From Episyrphus balteatus (Eukaryota > Arthropoda > Insecta > Diptera > Syrphidae): a stretch of DNA of 64,000 bases. The notes under the pieces are model-generated. The model was not told where the DNA came from. It made no database searches and was given only the letters and a program-made list of their open reading frames with translations. Position 1 is the first letter of the stretch. Each line of letters starts with the position of its first letter. Shown here one piece after another: positions 1-11,256 of this stretch. The stretch spans positions 71,156,323 to 71,220,322 of the forward strand of contig NC_079134.1 of NCBI RefSeq assembly GCF_945859705.1. Direction: 5' to 3'. The translations under genes and the position numbers were made by a program.

Positions 1-622
1 AATCAATCTAAGTTTGCACCTAGTGATCCCAACGCGTACCTTAAAGTCAGCCTTCCTCAGGAGTGGTAAAGATTTGTGACTCAATCTCACCACCACTTCG
101 GTGCCATCATTCGTTCTTTCACACTTGACCCATTCCCATTCTCTGCTCTAGAGATCACTATTCAGGGATGATTTCATCAAAGATTCGGTCTTTTCTATCA
201 ATCGTACTTTCGTTCATTTAATCGAAACCATTTCTTTTTCACTCATTTCGTTCTGACAAATGAGAGAAGACACAAGAAATCGCGTATAACCTGAAATATT
301 AACATTTCAATGCATCCATATAAAACAATTTTTCGTTTATATTTTATATGAGAGTTTTTTAAAAATCTAATTATCTCCGCTTTTTTTTGAAAATATATTT
401 TTGGAAAATTTTAATGGTAAATTTGATTATTAGTAAGGCATTATGTCTCCGTCAAGTTCAAAACGTGGAAATAGATACATCAAAAATAAAAAGAAGTCAA
501 GGTCAGATATTCGATAGAAATTCCCAATCGAATCCGATTCAATTCAAACTCTGAACCTGCTTATATAAACTTGTATCAGTTGTATGCATGGAATCGAAAT
601 GATGATTGAGAATGAATGGAAT
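1..622. other. Leading stretch, no gene recognised
   Basis: I see no long open frame, RNA gene or clear repeat boundary. The sequence is AT-rich and has several tracts resembling the TCGTTCATT/GAACGA motifs that recur at 970-1200, suggesting old transposon sequence. It ends where the MITE at 623 begins. Confidence 0.5.
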
Positions 623-969
623 GTCAGCTATTACATGAAGCCTCAAGAGGCTTGACTCTTTTTTCTAATTTTCTTTTGATAATCATTCTGTGAGGCGCGT
701 ACTATTACACGATGCCTCTTGAGTCCAGGACTCAAATTTGACATTTCTCTTTTGATTTAAAATTTGTTGTTGTATTGCACCAAGAAGCAAAAAGAAATGA
801 AAGAGAATGTTGAAAAAAGGAAAAGTGGAAAAAGAAACGTCAAAAAAGAGTCTCAGAATTCCGACCCACGTCCGTCGGTCGGATAATTTTTTGTTTCATC
901 TTTTTTCTCTTTTGAACTCATTACGTTTGAAAAGAGGCGCGCCTCTTGAGGCTTCATGTAATAGCTGAC
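623..969. mobile_element. MITE with GTCAGCTATTACATG inverted ends
   Basis: The ends are inverted copies of about 29 bp beginning GTCAGCTATTACATGAAGCC (left 623 onward, right ending 969). The trinucleotide AAT lies directly outside both ends (620-622 and 970-972) and is the likely target duplication. A third internal copy of the CTATTACA..ATGCCTCTTGAG motif lies near 700. There is no coding capacity. It resembles the other window MITEs with an ATT/AAT duplication and a subterminal TATTAC motif; the superfamily is not assigned. Confidence 0.75.
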
Positions 970-1008
970 AATGAACGAAATCCGAGTTCTGAGAGATTTC
1001 TTAGATGA

Positions 1009-1112
1009 TTTTTGATTGTGAACGATTTGGATGAACAAAACGTTCTTTTCCACTTCGTGGTTTTTGATTGTAAACGATTTGGATGAACGAAGCGTACTTT
1101 TCTACTTCGTAC
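1009..1112. repeat. Two-copy 52-bp direct repeat
   Basis: A unit starting TTTTTGATTGTGAACGATTT and ending in CACTTCGTGG is followed at once by a second copy with a few substitutions (second copy from 1061). No function is evident; it lies in the unassigned stretch 970-1371. Confidence 0.7.
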
Positions 1113-1399
1113 TTTCTTATTTTATGAACGAGATTGATATAAGGATTGATTGATTTGGTTTATAGTGATTGCAACCACTCAGAATTTTCGATGAACGGGT
1201 CAAAAAGACCGAATCAATCACGATTGACACAGCTCTAAAATCAGCATGAAAGGGTTAAAGGGAAAGTTATGAATGAAATGTTTTAGTTCAAAAGCTGATT
1301 TCTTGCGAGAACAATATTTAAATAGTAATCTTCTGAGTTCATTTAAAAAAGTAATAGTTTTATAAAAAACAATGGAAGAACAAAGTATTAGCTTAAATA

Positions 1400-2349
1400 C
1401 ACTGGTCAACAAAATTTAACTTTTTTTTTGCCACAAGAAACAAAATATACTTTTCTAGTAGTTTTTGAGGTGCTGAATCCGAATCTGAAGTCAGAAAAAT
1501 TTGATTGGCCTTCGTTTTTGAAATATTACCGTTAGAAAATGTCAAAGAACGTAATTTTGGCTGTTTTCGAGGTTCTGTTTTTATGAGAGGTAATTCATCA
1601 TTAACAAATTTGTAACGGTTATTATAAGAACTGATATTCTTCTTTCAAAAACTGTTTAAATTTTCCCGATATCTCTTTTATTGCTCGAGATATCTTAAGT
1701 TTCATTTAATAAGTCAAAGAGAAACTAAACTTAATCTAAAGTTTAAGTCACTGGGTCACAGAATTGTTGCCACAAAAACCAAAATATACTTTTCTGAAGG
1801 TTTTCGAGCTGCTGAACTCAAATCCGCAATCGGAAAAATTCTATTAGCCTCCGTTCTTGAAATATAACCGTTATAAAAAAACACTTTTTTGCATTTTATA
1901 ACGGTAATATTTTAAGAACGAAGGCTAATAGAATTTTTCTAATTGTGGATTCGAGTTCAGCAACCCAAAAACCTTCAGAAAAGTATATTTTGATTCTTGT
2001 GGCAACTAAAGTGTAATTTGGTTGGCCAGTGTTGTTTCTGATTCATAGACCGCTACTTAAATTTTAAATATCTCGGGCAATAAAAGAGATATCGGAAAGA
2101 TTTAAACATTTATTGAAAGAATAAAACTAGCTCTTATAGTCACCGTTACAAATTTATTCAAAATTATATACTCCACACAAAAACATAACCTCGAACAGCC
2201 AAAATTACGTTTTTTGACATTTTCTAACGGTAATATTTCAAAAACGAAGGCCAATCAAATTTTTCTGACTTCAGATTCGGATTCAGCACCCCAAAAACTA
2301 TTAGAAAAGTATATTTTGTTTCTTGTGGCAAAAACCTTGTTGACCAGTG
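1400..2349. mobile_element. Foldback MITE, CACTGGTCAAC ends, inserted in hAT relic
   Basis: The termini are CACTGGTCAACAAAA (from 1400) and its inverse (ending 2349). The arms remain complementary for hundreds of bases: the left arm up to about 1748 pairs with the right arm from about 2032. ATA flanks both sides (1397-1399, 2350-2352), and deleting the element plus one ATA restores the hAT transposase frame across the site. This is strong internal proof of the boundaries. No coding capacity. A related inverted unit sits at its centre. Confidence 0.85.
1749..2031. mobile_element. Inner related foldback at the centre of the 1400-2349 element
   Basis: CACTGGGTCACAG at 1749 and the inverse GGTTGGCCAGTG ending at 2031 bound a second palindrome. 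Its arms share the outer element's motifs (TATACTTTTCT, GTTCTTGAAATAT, TAACGGT). It may be self-insertion of the same family or a double-foldback architecture. I see no clear target duplication. Confidence 0.6.
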
Positions 2350-2907
2350 ATATTAATAATAATATATTTTCTATTTGCGACAAAAGAAACTGCCGAAGTA
2401 AGGTATGGGGGACTTTTGGCGAAATAAAAAATCAAAATGGTGATACTATACCAAACTTTGTGGCATGCAGATCGTGCAAAAAGTGATGAAAAATTTTAAA
2501 ACAACGACGAACCTTTTGAGGCACAGATGTTTTAAAGAAACCTTGCCAAACATAAACAAAGAAGTGATTGTGTCGATGGCCGATAAGAAAGCAGTTTTGA
2601 TGTGTCCGTGAAGCTGTGTATTGAAGATATTAGACCGTTTTCTACTGTAGAAGGCTCTGGAATGCAGGCATTTGTTAAAGAGTGCATAAAAATCGGTGCT
2701 AAATATGGAGAACATGTTAACGTGAAAGACAGTTTCCCACTGGAACAACCATAAGCAACAATGTAAAAAATATTAAAGACAAATTAGTGGAAATAGTCAA
2801 AACAGCACTCGGTTTTATTAAAAACTTTTCGGCAACAACAGATTTGTGGACTGAAATTTTGGAAAATTCAGAAAATTTAAGTGATTTAAAATATAAAGTA
2901 AAACATT

Positions 2908-3742
2908 AGGTGTGTTTTTTTGTTTATCTATATAGATTTTGTGCAAAAAAACGACATCGGGATTTTTGAATTCCATGCAAACATTTGGCAACACTGTACA
3001 TATATTTTGGCAGCTGTCTGTCAAAAATGTTTCTTTTGTTTTTTTTTTTTATTTTAACTCCGAAGTGGGAAGGCCATTACATCCATGTTGGATGCAAAGA
3101 AAAATTTTCATATCGCCATGGCATCCATTTTGGATTCAAAAAAATTTTTTTTTCACAAAAACCAAAAATTATCTGTATATTCTTAGCTACATTTTAAGAC
3201 CATGACCATTAACATTAGTTGCGTCGTTCTTGTATTATAAGCGTTTGAAGGTAGCCATATTGAATTTTTTTCGATTTTTTAAAAATCAAATGTGGAAACT
3301 TTTTTATTTTTTTTTTAATTTTTCGAAAAAACTTTGGTAATTTTATATACATATCTGTTGAACAATCTTATCAGGATCCATTTAAGACTTTTATCTGAAA
3401 AGTGCATTGCGTATATCTCGAGATATTAACATTTCAATGGAACCATGTCAAACAAATTTTTGATTATTTTTTTCTATGAAAGTTTTTTTCAAACCTCGTT
3501 TTCTCCGCTTTTTTTTTTTGTTAATATTTTCAGATATTTTTGTATGAACACAACAATAAACCTACCTTGGCAATACTGTTTTTTATCGAGAGAAAGTAAA
3601 ATCTGGATAATTATCTGGATTTTTCAAAAATCTATACAGATAAAGTTTTTGTTGTTTTTAACACGTAAATTGTTTTGATTTCAAAAATCTCGATGTCGTT
3701 TTTTTGCACAAAATCTATATAGATAAACAAAAAAACACACCT
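2908..3742. mobile_element. MITE with AGGTGTGTTTTTTTG ends, ATT duplication
   Basis: The left end AGGTGTGTTTTTTTGTTTAT (2908) and its inverse (ending 3742) form arms of about 60 bp that include the matching CTATATAGATTTTGTGC segment. ATT flanks both sides (2905-2907, 3743-3745). The middle is AT-rich and non-coding, with mitochondria-like low-complexity frames that are not genes. It interrupts the hAT relic. A second family member is at 59251-59697. Confidence 0.85.
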
Positions 3743-3967
3743 ATTATTAAGTGAATTTGTTTTATCCCGAAATTAAAATGTCATTCAAAAGTGCGACATT
3801 TTTATATCCCCCGTGCAATAAAATGCAATTATTGTCCCCAACTGAAAAGACTGAAATATATGATTACATAAAGTCAATAGTTCCTGCTACTGCTGCGGCA
3901 TTTGAAGATATTTTGGACGAACAACCAACAACTACTAGTTCCAGGGCCAGTTATATTTTCTCGGATT

Positions 3968-5223
3968 CAGGGCCGTCTTTAACTATCCTGAGGCCCTTGG
4001 GCACACAAGAATTTGGGGCCCTTTTGGAAAGTAAAATAAGTACAATGGCTGGCTTAAAGGCAATGGTTATGGTTAAAAAGGGGTGCCAATATATCGTTCC
4101 ATATAAAGTACCTAGTGTCTTTATTATTGACAGGGGGTGCCAATAATACGTGCATTGAGACATCAATCGTTGCCACTGCCAAAATTGTACTTTTTATACT
4201 GTCAATAATTATACCCCGTATCCGTTATAAGTTTCAGTTTGAAGAATTGGAAAAAAAGAGCTCAAACGGATTGATAGATTTGCTAAAAACTCGGTACAGA
4301 CGATTTGTGCGTAATTTCGAAGAGCGGTTTTTTTTAATTTATTATTTTTTTAAAATATTTTTTTGGACCGTTATTAACAGTCCCTACTTGCCATAGAATC
4401 GATTTCTTAATGTAAACGAAACAACCGATTTTAATGAAAATTAAGACATAAAAAAGGTTTAAACTGATATTAAAATTAAGAAAACTTTAAAAAAAATAAT
4501 TTTTGGATTTAAAAAAAAAATATTTTTTTTTTTTGAAAAACAATTCCTTTTAAAGTTATTTAATGAATTTTATGTGTAAGTCTTTAAATTCGAGAGCAAT
4601 TCGCAATGCAAATTAAAAAATGGTGCCAACCATTGTACCATGGCGTTTTCGTTTGATGTTCCGTCGACGAGCCGGCAAAAGTTTTTTCTTAAACGTTTTC
4701 CAACGGAAAAAGTATTGTTGTTTTTTTGCCGACGAATTGATTCTTTTTTCGTCTTTTAATGCAAATCTACACATATTTTTACACTGATTTTAACACGCAC
4801 TACAAGTTTGACAGTTTTGCAAACTTAAAACGAAATTATTATTTTAGGAAAAAGATATTGGAAGAGAATTCGTTGTTTTTATTAATAAATAATAAATAAT
4901 CTTACCTACAGTGGAAAAAAATATATTTTTCTTGTTTTTTGAAAATATTATTGTCTTATTTTTTTTTTGAAAATTGAATTTGGGTTTGGTCGTTTGGATT
5001 TAAAATTTTGTCCGCATACAACGCCACATATTTTGTTTTCTTTTTGAAAACATATTGTTTGGTTGCCATATACAAATTAAAATTTTTTTGTAGATGGTCT
5101 GGCCGACAAAAATGCTTTGAGAATAAAAGAAGTGTGAGATAAATTTGCGTACCTTCGGGGCCCCCCTGAGAATGGGGGCCCTGGGCACGGGCCCCGTGTG
5201 CCCTTATGGTAAAGACGGCATTG
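3968..5223. mobile_element. Non-autonomous hAT element with 8-bp duplication CTCGGATT
   Basis: The ends are CAGGGCCGTCTTTAAC at 3968 and, inverted, CAATGCCGTCTTTACC ending at 5223. CTCGGATT lies immediately outside both ends (3960-3967 and 5224-5231), the 8-bp duplication typical of hAT. The GC-rich subterminal blocks (GGCCCTTGGGCAC and its inverse) contrast with an AT-rich core that has no transposase. It is younger than the hAT transposase relic it splits. Confidence 0.92.
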
Positions 5224-5449
5224 CTCGGATTTTATGAATGAAAATACAACAACGAGTGTGAACTCTATTGATATTGAAATAGAAAGATACATTCAGTTTA
5301 ATTCGAAAGGCCCTGTGGATATTCTTCAATGGTGGTGTGAAAATGCATTTTCACAGGCTGGAAATATAATTACAGAAAAACGATCGAGGTTGAACCCAGA
5401 AACTCTAAATAATTTGATGATTGCGAATTCAAAGATAAATCCAATTTAA

Positions 5450-6521
5450 ATATTTTTTTTTCATAATAAATAAAAATAAATTTTTGTATCAAGCAATTAA
5501 GTTTTATTTAATTTTTCTTTTTTTTCTGTATTTAATTTAATTTTATTCTTATATGTTCTTCTTCATTTCATTATCTTGTCAAATTAATTAATTTAAATAA
5601 AACAAATGTAACTTTCTTTTGTGTACCAAACTGATTCTCTTTTATTTATGCTACAAGAAAAACCTCCCTCGAACACTATGAACATTTCCTTTCCAGTTCG
5701 AGTAATTTCGATCACATTGATCAAAAACATTTTGTTCACGATCATTTTACTCGATTTTACTCGAACAGAAAAATGATTGTTTGAACTCGTTTGAAATGTA
5801 AGATTACTTACGAGTCATCATACCCCTAAACAGGAAAGCTCTAACATAATTTGAGTTGTGTTGATTCTGGTGCCAAAGTGGCTTGGGAGTTACGTATTTA
5901 TACTACTGACGGTTATTTAATAAGTATATTATTATGAATCTCATGATGGTCAATGTCAGTCATATAGTTGGTATTATTCTTCGAGGCTGCATTTTTTGTA
6001 TAAAAAGTACTAATTTTTGAGGGAAAAAAGTATTTTGACAAAAGTTCTTCTTCAACGTTGGTAAGTTAAGGTAATGCATTTTACGTGTTTCAAGCACGTA
6101 TAAAACTGACAGAATTATTAAGGCTCCGATTTGTAAAAAATTGGGCAAAACGGCGGAACTTAACATTGAAATTAGTGCATCTTCTGTTGCAAGTCATAAT
6201 TTCGGTGCGTCTGTTAAAAAACCTGTGAAGAACTGAATTTATCGCGGGAAGATAAAAATTACCAAATATGAAAATACAAAAATATAATTATACTATTCAA
6301 AAAATACCTACTTCTAAATTTGTGTGGGTTCTTGCAAAAGTATGAGTTAGTTAAAATTCAATTTTTTGAAAATTTTCACTTAAAAATAATAAAATCTTCA
6401 TCCATAAAATAAAATCACATTATTTATCATAGATACCGACTCAAAACTGTCTATTGATGGATCTTTTAGTAAATCTACTAAGCTCCAATTTATGTTTTCA
6501 ACAGTTTTTTAATTTTATTTA
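5450..6521. other. AT-rich stretch, probably hAT 3' end and intronic DNA
   Basis: No gene is supported. About 5450-5500 resembles the sequence following the other hAT fragment (near 22800-22870). 5690-5830 carries scattered TCGATCA/TCGAAC motifs like those at 23480-23780, probably hAT subterminal repeats. From 5830 to 6521 I see only AT-rich DNA. Confidence 0.5.
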
Positions 6522-6615
6522 AAACAATTTATTTTTAATGCAGGCTTAAAGTAATTTTTATTTTATTTTATTTTTTTTTTTTTTGACTTTAAGCCTGCAT
6601 TAAAAATAAATTGTT
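6522..6615. repeat. Perfect 30-bp hairpin with T-rich loop
   Basis: The arm CAATTTATTTTTAATGCAGG.. (6522-6551) is perfectly complementary to 6586-6615. The loop is about 34 nt, almost all T/A. It could be a very small foldback element or a hairpin RNA source; its length and perfection favour a foldback. Confidence 0.75.
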
Positions 6616-7194
6616 GAAATTTTAGAAAACCTAGACTTTTGGACTTTATAGATTTCAATTTTCTGAACTCTTACAAAAGTTACCGTGCTTATTAAGTTCA
6701 ACACATAACAAAATCTCTTAAAAACATGTTTATCATTAATGTCAGGACGGTTAAAATTCTTTAAAAAAAATTTAAAAAAGTAAGAATAAATTGTAATTGT
6801 GAATGTTCCACATCTCACGTACATAAGTAACTATTAAATTCTCTTGTGTTAGTTTAAACAGAAAAAAAAAACATTTTCATCCATGGTAAAATGGTAAAGT
6901 CTTACATTGAGGTTGCATTGAATTTTAACATAAAATTCCGGTAGCTGATTAAGAAACGGAATGTCGGGACAAAACCGGGACATTTTATAAATCGGTACAG
7001 ATATCGGAACAGGGTCTAAATGTCGGGACTGTCCCGGCGAAATCGGGACGTCTGGCAGCCATAGAATGCATATAGTGTACCTTATACAATATACATACAT
7101 GTATACAAATACATATACATACTTCCATACCTATTTATATTTACCTATACACAAAAAACATACAATAATATCTTTGAAACATCTTTTTTTCCAG
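6616..7194. other. Region upstream of host exon; transposon end and microsatellite
   Basis: 6960-7063 is GC-richer, with repeated CGGGAC/GTCCCG motifs and the end CTGGCAGCC, like one terminus of the GCCAG-ended hAT family seen at 34959-35805. 7075-7150 is a TACA/TATAC-rich simple repeat. It leads into a pyrimidine tract and the splice acceptor at 7194. No promoter was identified. Confidence 0.5.
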
Positions 7195-7200
7195 ACGATA

Positions 7201-7447
7201 ATGGGTTTTTTAAAGTATACATTTGCGTTGCAGATAATGTTGTTGTTGGAATCCAATTTTTTTGTTTGTGGTAAGTAGTGCGCTCAACTGGGCAGAACTA
7301 ATTATACTAAAAAATGTCTTTTTTATAGGACAAAACAATGCAAATGGTGCTGAGCCCGAGTTTCTGTCCGAAATGTTTAACATTACAGTGCCGCAAGGCC
7401 GAGACGTTTCCTTCATTTGCATTGTTAACAATTTAGCTCAATATCGA
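7201..7447 (+). CDS. DIP/lachesin-like immunoglobulin protein, N-terminal exons (partial)
   Basis: Two exons (7195-7270 with ATG at 7201, and 7329-7447) splice into a continuous 63-codon frame. The first encodes a signal peptide with a hydrophobic core (FALQIMLLL). The second encodes a short linker and the start of an Ig domain: EPEFLSEMFNITVPQGRDVSF, then a B-strand cysteine (FICIVNNLAQYR). The pattern PxF..N-x-TV-x-QGRD-x-x-F-x-C-x-VNNL-x-x-YR matches the first Ig domain of dpr-interacting proteins and lachesin, which are GPI-anchored or surface neuronal adhesion molecules. The coding exon ends in phase 0 right after YR, as I recall for this family. No later exon is visible, so the rest lies beyond the window across a very long intron. 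It could be another IgLON-like protein; the exact paralogue is unknown. Confidence 0.72.
7271..7328 (+). other. 58-bp intron with consensus splice sites
   Basis: The donor GTAAGTAG (7271) and the acceptor TTTTTTATAG (ending 7328) join codon phase 1. Upstream, the acceptor TTTTTTTTCCAG ends at 7194. The downstream donor GTAAGT begins at 7448. These four signals, agreeing in frame, are the main support for a genuine gene here. Confidence 0.75.
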
Positions 7448-9054
7448 GTAAGTTTTGCAATTATGATTAAAATGTTTCAACCTACCTACCTACTAACATT
7501 AACATTATGTATGTATGTACTTAATCAAAAATAAAATTAAAATAATATAGTTAGGCCTGTAGTTGAAATGACATGAATATAATAGTTTTCTGTCAAGATA
7601 GGTCAAGATAGGTACCTACGTTAGAATAGAATAGAAACTCTTAAATCTGACAACGCAGCAATTTGATGTTCGAAAACCAATATGATTTTTGTTCGAATAA
7701 TTATTGTTTTTAAGTGAAATGTTGACAGTTAACACAATATTTTAATATTTTTTCTGGACATACAATTCTAATCCTCGGTTTGTTCCTGCTGAGATTGATG
7801 CTGGTTATAAGAACTGAGGCTGCTATTGCGATAGCTGCTTTTAATCACTCTGATCTTCCACTGAGCTGAGAACAGTTGCGATTGTTCTTCAATATCTATA
7901 GCTGCTCACTTCTCAGTACACAACCTTACAAACAAGCAAAAACAAAATTATAACAAACGCATGATATCGATAATTTTCTTGAAGAAAATTCCATAAAGAA
8001 AAACAAACAATAGATACCTCATACAAGTGAACAAGTGGGAAATACTACGTGTGCTTTATAAAGCAGTTATTCTTTCTTCTATGCTGAGTCTGCAAACAAA
8101 ATCAAACAACTAAGAAGAACCCAAAAATCATTGACAAATTGTTCAATGACTTTTGTTTGTTTTTGTATTTTATACAATGAAGCGATCAAATGAACAGCGC
8201 GAACATTACATGTTCTTTGCTCTTAATGATTACACTGCTCCTTTGTGAGTATTCTGATTCTGTTCTTCATAATCTAATGATTAATGATGAAAAGAACAGT
8301 GTTTACCAGTCTAAATTAACATTTTATCATTGCGTTATCTTCTTATTGTGAATTAATTTTTATTATTATGTTAACGACATAACTTGTAACCCATTGTGAA
8401 TTCATCTTTCGTCATTCTATTCTTGCGTTAAAATTTCGCATTCTTTTGTAAAGCTCTGCCGTGGCTATCACGGCACAATAAAAGTTGAGTTCAAGCCAAG
8501 AAAGGTCGTATAAAAAGCGTGTTTGATTTTTAAAAGAGAAGACTAAGAAACTTTAATATAAAATCCTATAAAAAACTACAGTCAACTTAAACCAATTAAC
8601 ATTTGATCCGTTCGAACCGAATAGTGCTTAGTGCTTAAAAAATAATGATAATTAAAACTAAATCACAAATAATTATATACAGATGTCTCATCTTCATAGA
8701 AAAAAGTAACATATGAAACTGAAAATCACCACTTTGAAGAGCTTTTAAAAAAGCTCTTTTCAATGAAAAATTTGAGAAAATTTAAAATGCTTCTTTCTCC
8801 TTGGAATTTTGATTCTTTATTCTCTGATTCTCTTTTATGTGGTCTTTGAGATTGAGTATCATGTCATCATGTGTTTTCACGGCTCTCGCTCAGACAGAGG
8901 GAGAAGATCTTTTTGTATGGATAGAAAAGAAAAAAAATCATGGGCATAACGGTCTTGAGTTGGAATCGTTATTTTTCTGTATCTTTGATTTTTTTTCTTG
9001 TATTCTTGTTGTGTTTTTGCATTGCAAAATCCCGTTTTAGGCCAGTATATAATG
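7448..9054 (+). other. Start of long intron, no further gene recognised
   Basis: The donor at 7448 opens an intron whose acceptor I do not find in the window. The stretch is AT-rich with short TACC/GTAG microsatellite runs (7480-7520, 7600-7620). The short open frame at 8837-9040 is low-complexity near its end and has no recognisable domain. Confidence 0.5.
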
Positions 9055-9651
9055 ATACATTTGGAAATGCAAAATGACCGAGAAAGCTAAATTTTGGATA
9101 TGTTGTAGAGGATGCTTAAAAAAGCTTAACTTGAAGTTTTCGACCAAGATTTCCTACGAGCCTTTTCCGCCATTTTGAAAAAAAGGATAAAATTGGTTTT
9201 TTTGACCATAACTCGGCTATCTGACGAGATGCGAACATTTTACAAGGAGCTTTTTTGTAGCTTTGAACGAGTTCTACAATTCATGCCTACACATTTTTGT
9301 GTATCATGAACCGTTTTCGAGATATCGATTAAAAAAGTCAAAAATTTAGGACATGCCATTTGTTTTTTGACATAATCTATTTTTGGGTGATGAATATCGA
9401 AAAAATTATTAACATAACATTTTTATTAATTAATTGCTTCTTATTACTAAGCAATGTTTAATTGAAAGAATTGTAAAAAAACAAAAATCAATTATGGGCA
9501 GAGGAAGCAAAATACTGTTGCAAAGTAGGGAAATTTCACAAGAACTGCATATTTAATCGAAAACCGTAAGGATTTGGGCTGAAAAAGCTACCAAATTCTG
9601 AGAGATCTTAAGTTTCGTTTGATCCATTATTTTCTAGACACCCTGTATATG
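9055..9651. repeat. Degenerate mariner-type MITE remnant
   Basis: The right edge reads CTAGACACCCTGTATA (ending about 9651), the same terminal motif as the long foldback at 48376-49474. The left end is eroded. The interior contains the phrase GACCATAACTCGGC. Boundaries are approximate. Confidence 0.4.
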
Positions 9652-10666
9652 CAACAAAATAATAAAAATACTATGCAAACAAATTAATTTAAGGGGGGGT
9701 TTCCATAGCATTTTAATGGAAGATGGTTGACTAATTGTTGTATAACTTTTGCAGTTTATAAGATAATCTTATGAAACGTACTTTTTTGAAAAGGTAATAA
9801 ACGTATGAACATTTTTGCATCATTTAAATTTTAGAAACATTTCTTTGCGATTTTTATAAGGGTCGAAATGATTTTTTTCCTGCAAATTTAGATTGAATCA
9901 GAATTTTGTTTGGGGCACCGTTGTTTATAAACTTTTTATTTTTTTTTGTTTTATAATGATCAAATGTGTTTTCATGCAGTACGTGAAACAGATTTTTTTT
10001 TTTATTAGAAAAAAAGCTTCGTTAATTTGTTGTAATTTCATGTTTTTTTACTCACTCTTCTTAGAATAACTTTACCGTTTATTAGTGTTTTTAGATGAAA
10101 CAAAAAGAAAACAATAAAGGGAAATTAGGAGAATCCAATAAAATTTAATTTGAAGTTAGTTTGAGCGGTTAATTTGAAGGAAAGGTGTCAAAATGCACTT
10201 TTTTAGCATTTTAGTCGTGGGGCAAAGCGTGATTATTTTTTAAAATGTTTTTATATTTTTTAATGAGAAGTTAATAAAGTTGTTCATGCAACCCGTTTGC
10301 CAAAAAAAAATATTTGATTTTAATAAACCAATATTTGCATTCTGTTTTTGAGGAAGGGGCAGTCAAAGCATCCACAATTTATTTTTATTATTTTTTACTT
10401 GCGATATAGGTACTATAGGGCAAGTTTAGGATTCGTAAAAAAAATCGAACTCGAGATAACAATTTTACATGACATTACGATGATGGAGAATGCCAAAAAA
10501 GTGGGTCCGGCAATTCTGTCTGTCTGTCTCTATCTGGAGCTGCAGTCTAAACGAGTGAAATGATTTTCTTCAAACTTGGTAGTTACCAGTTTTTGGTGAT
10601 TCCCTAGAGGGGAAATTGAAATTTTTTTTTATGACTAAAACTAACGGTACCTGCCATATAACGGAA
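9652..10666. other. AT-rich stretch with dispersed repeat before Gypsy element
   Basis: No gene is supported. 10500-10620 (CTGTCTGTCTGTCTC.. CCCTAGAGGGGAAATT) recurs as an inverted, diverged copy near 28330-28440, so it belongs to a dispersed repeat. The Gypsy element is inserted into the block with CGGTACCTGCCATATAACGG. Confidence 0.5.
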
Positions 10667-10670
10667 ATAG

Positions 10671-10963
10671 TGTGGGGGATCTTCTTTAAACAAATGAAAT
10701 TAATCGCAAACAAACAACCTCTTTTCTCGATGGTTCTTTATTGAGTGTCCAATTAATATTCTTAAAACTAACATTTCTTGTACTTGAGAATTTAGAATAG
10801 CGGGATTCGCTATTTACCACTAGAAGAGTGGGGAAGATCATTCGATTTTGGTTGACCAATACTGATGTAGTTATATTTCTTTCATTAGTATATAAAGTAA
10901 ATAGAGTACGTTATTACAGTAGAAGCCGTAAAACCTATACGGTTTTGATTAAATAATTCTACA
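10671..10963 (-). repeat. 3' LTR of Gypsy element
   Basis: This is the downstream copy in the element's orientation, following about 290 bp of untranslated DNA after integrase. The left flank is ATAG. Confidence 0.93.
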
Positions 10964-11256
10964 GCTCGGCCAGCCTGATCAAGTAATCGACCCGGTTACA
11001 TTAATATTTTTTCGAATATGTTTTACATATTAAATTCTTATTAATTAGCTGTACATGTACACATTTATATGTTTTCTTTTTTGAATTTTTATACGAATAT
11101 AAAATTTAATAAGTATGTAGATACTTAATATAAACAAAAATACATTAATATTTTTCTAAAAAAAAAAAAAAAACGCTTATGAAAATAAGTGGTTTGGTTT
11201 GGCTTTATAAAATAATCGTTATAATCAGTTCTGACATTTTATTTTTGTTCTTAACT

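Larger units (their letters stand above)
1372..5449 (+). pseudogene. Decayed hAT transposase split by three later insertions
   Basis: A probable start ATG lies at 1372. The reading frame resumes exactly after the MITE at 1400-2349 and runs into a BED-type zinc finger (about 2380-2520: V-W-G-x-F, then C-x2-C and a downstream H/C pair). Hermes/ZBED-type core segments follow (2600-2850, motif PFSTVEGSG; then 3751-3967). The frame is then interrupted by a MITE (2908-3742) and a hAT-type element (3968-5223), and ends with a hAT dimerisation segment at 5234-5449 (DILQWWCEN, ITEKRSRLNPET). That last segment lacks about 25 residues that are present in the related fragment at 22.8-23.1 kb. Stops and frameshifts separate the pieces, so it cannot make a transposase. 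The family call rests on motif recognition. Confidence 0.75.
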
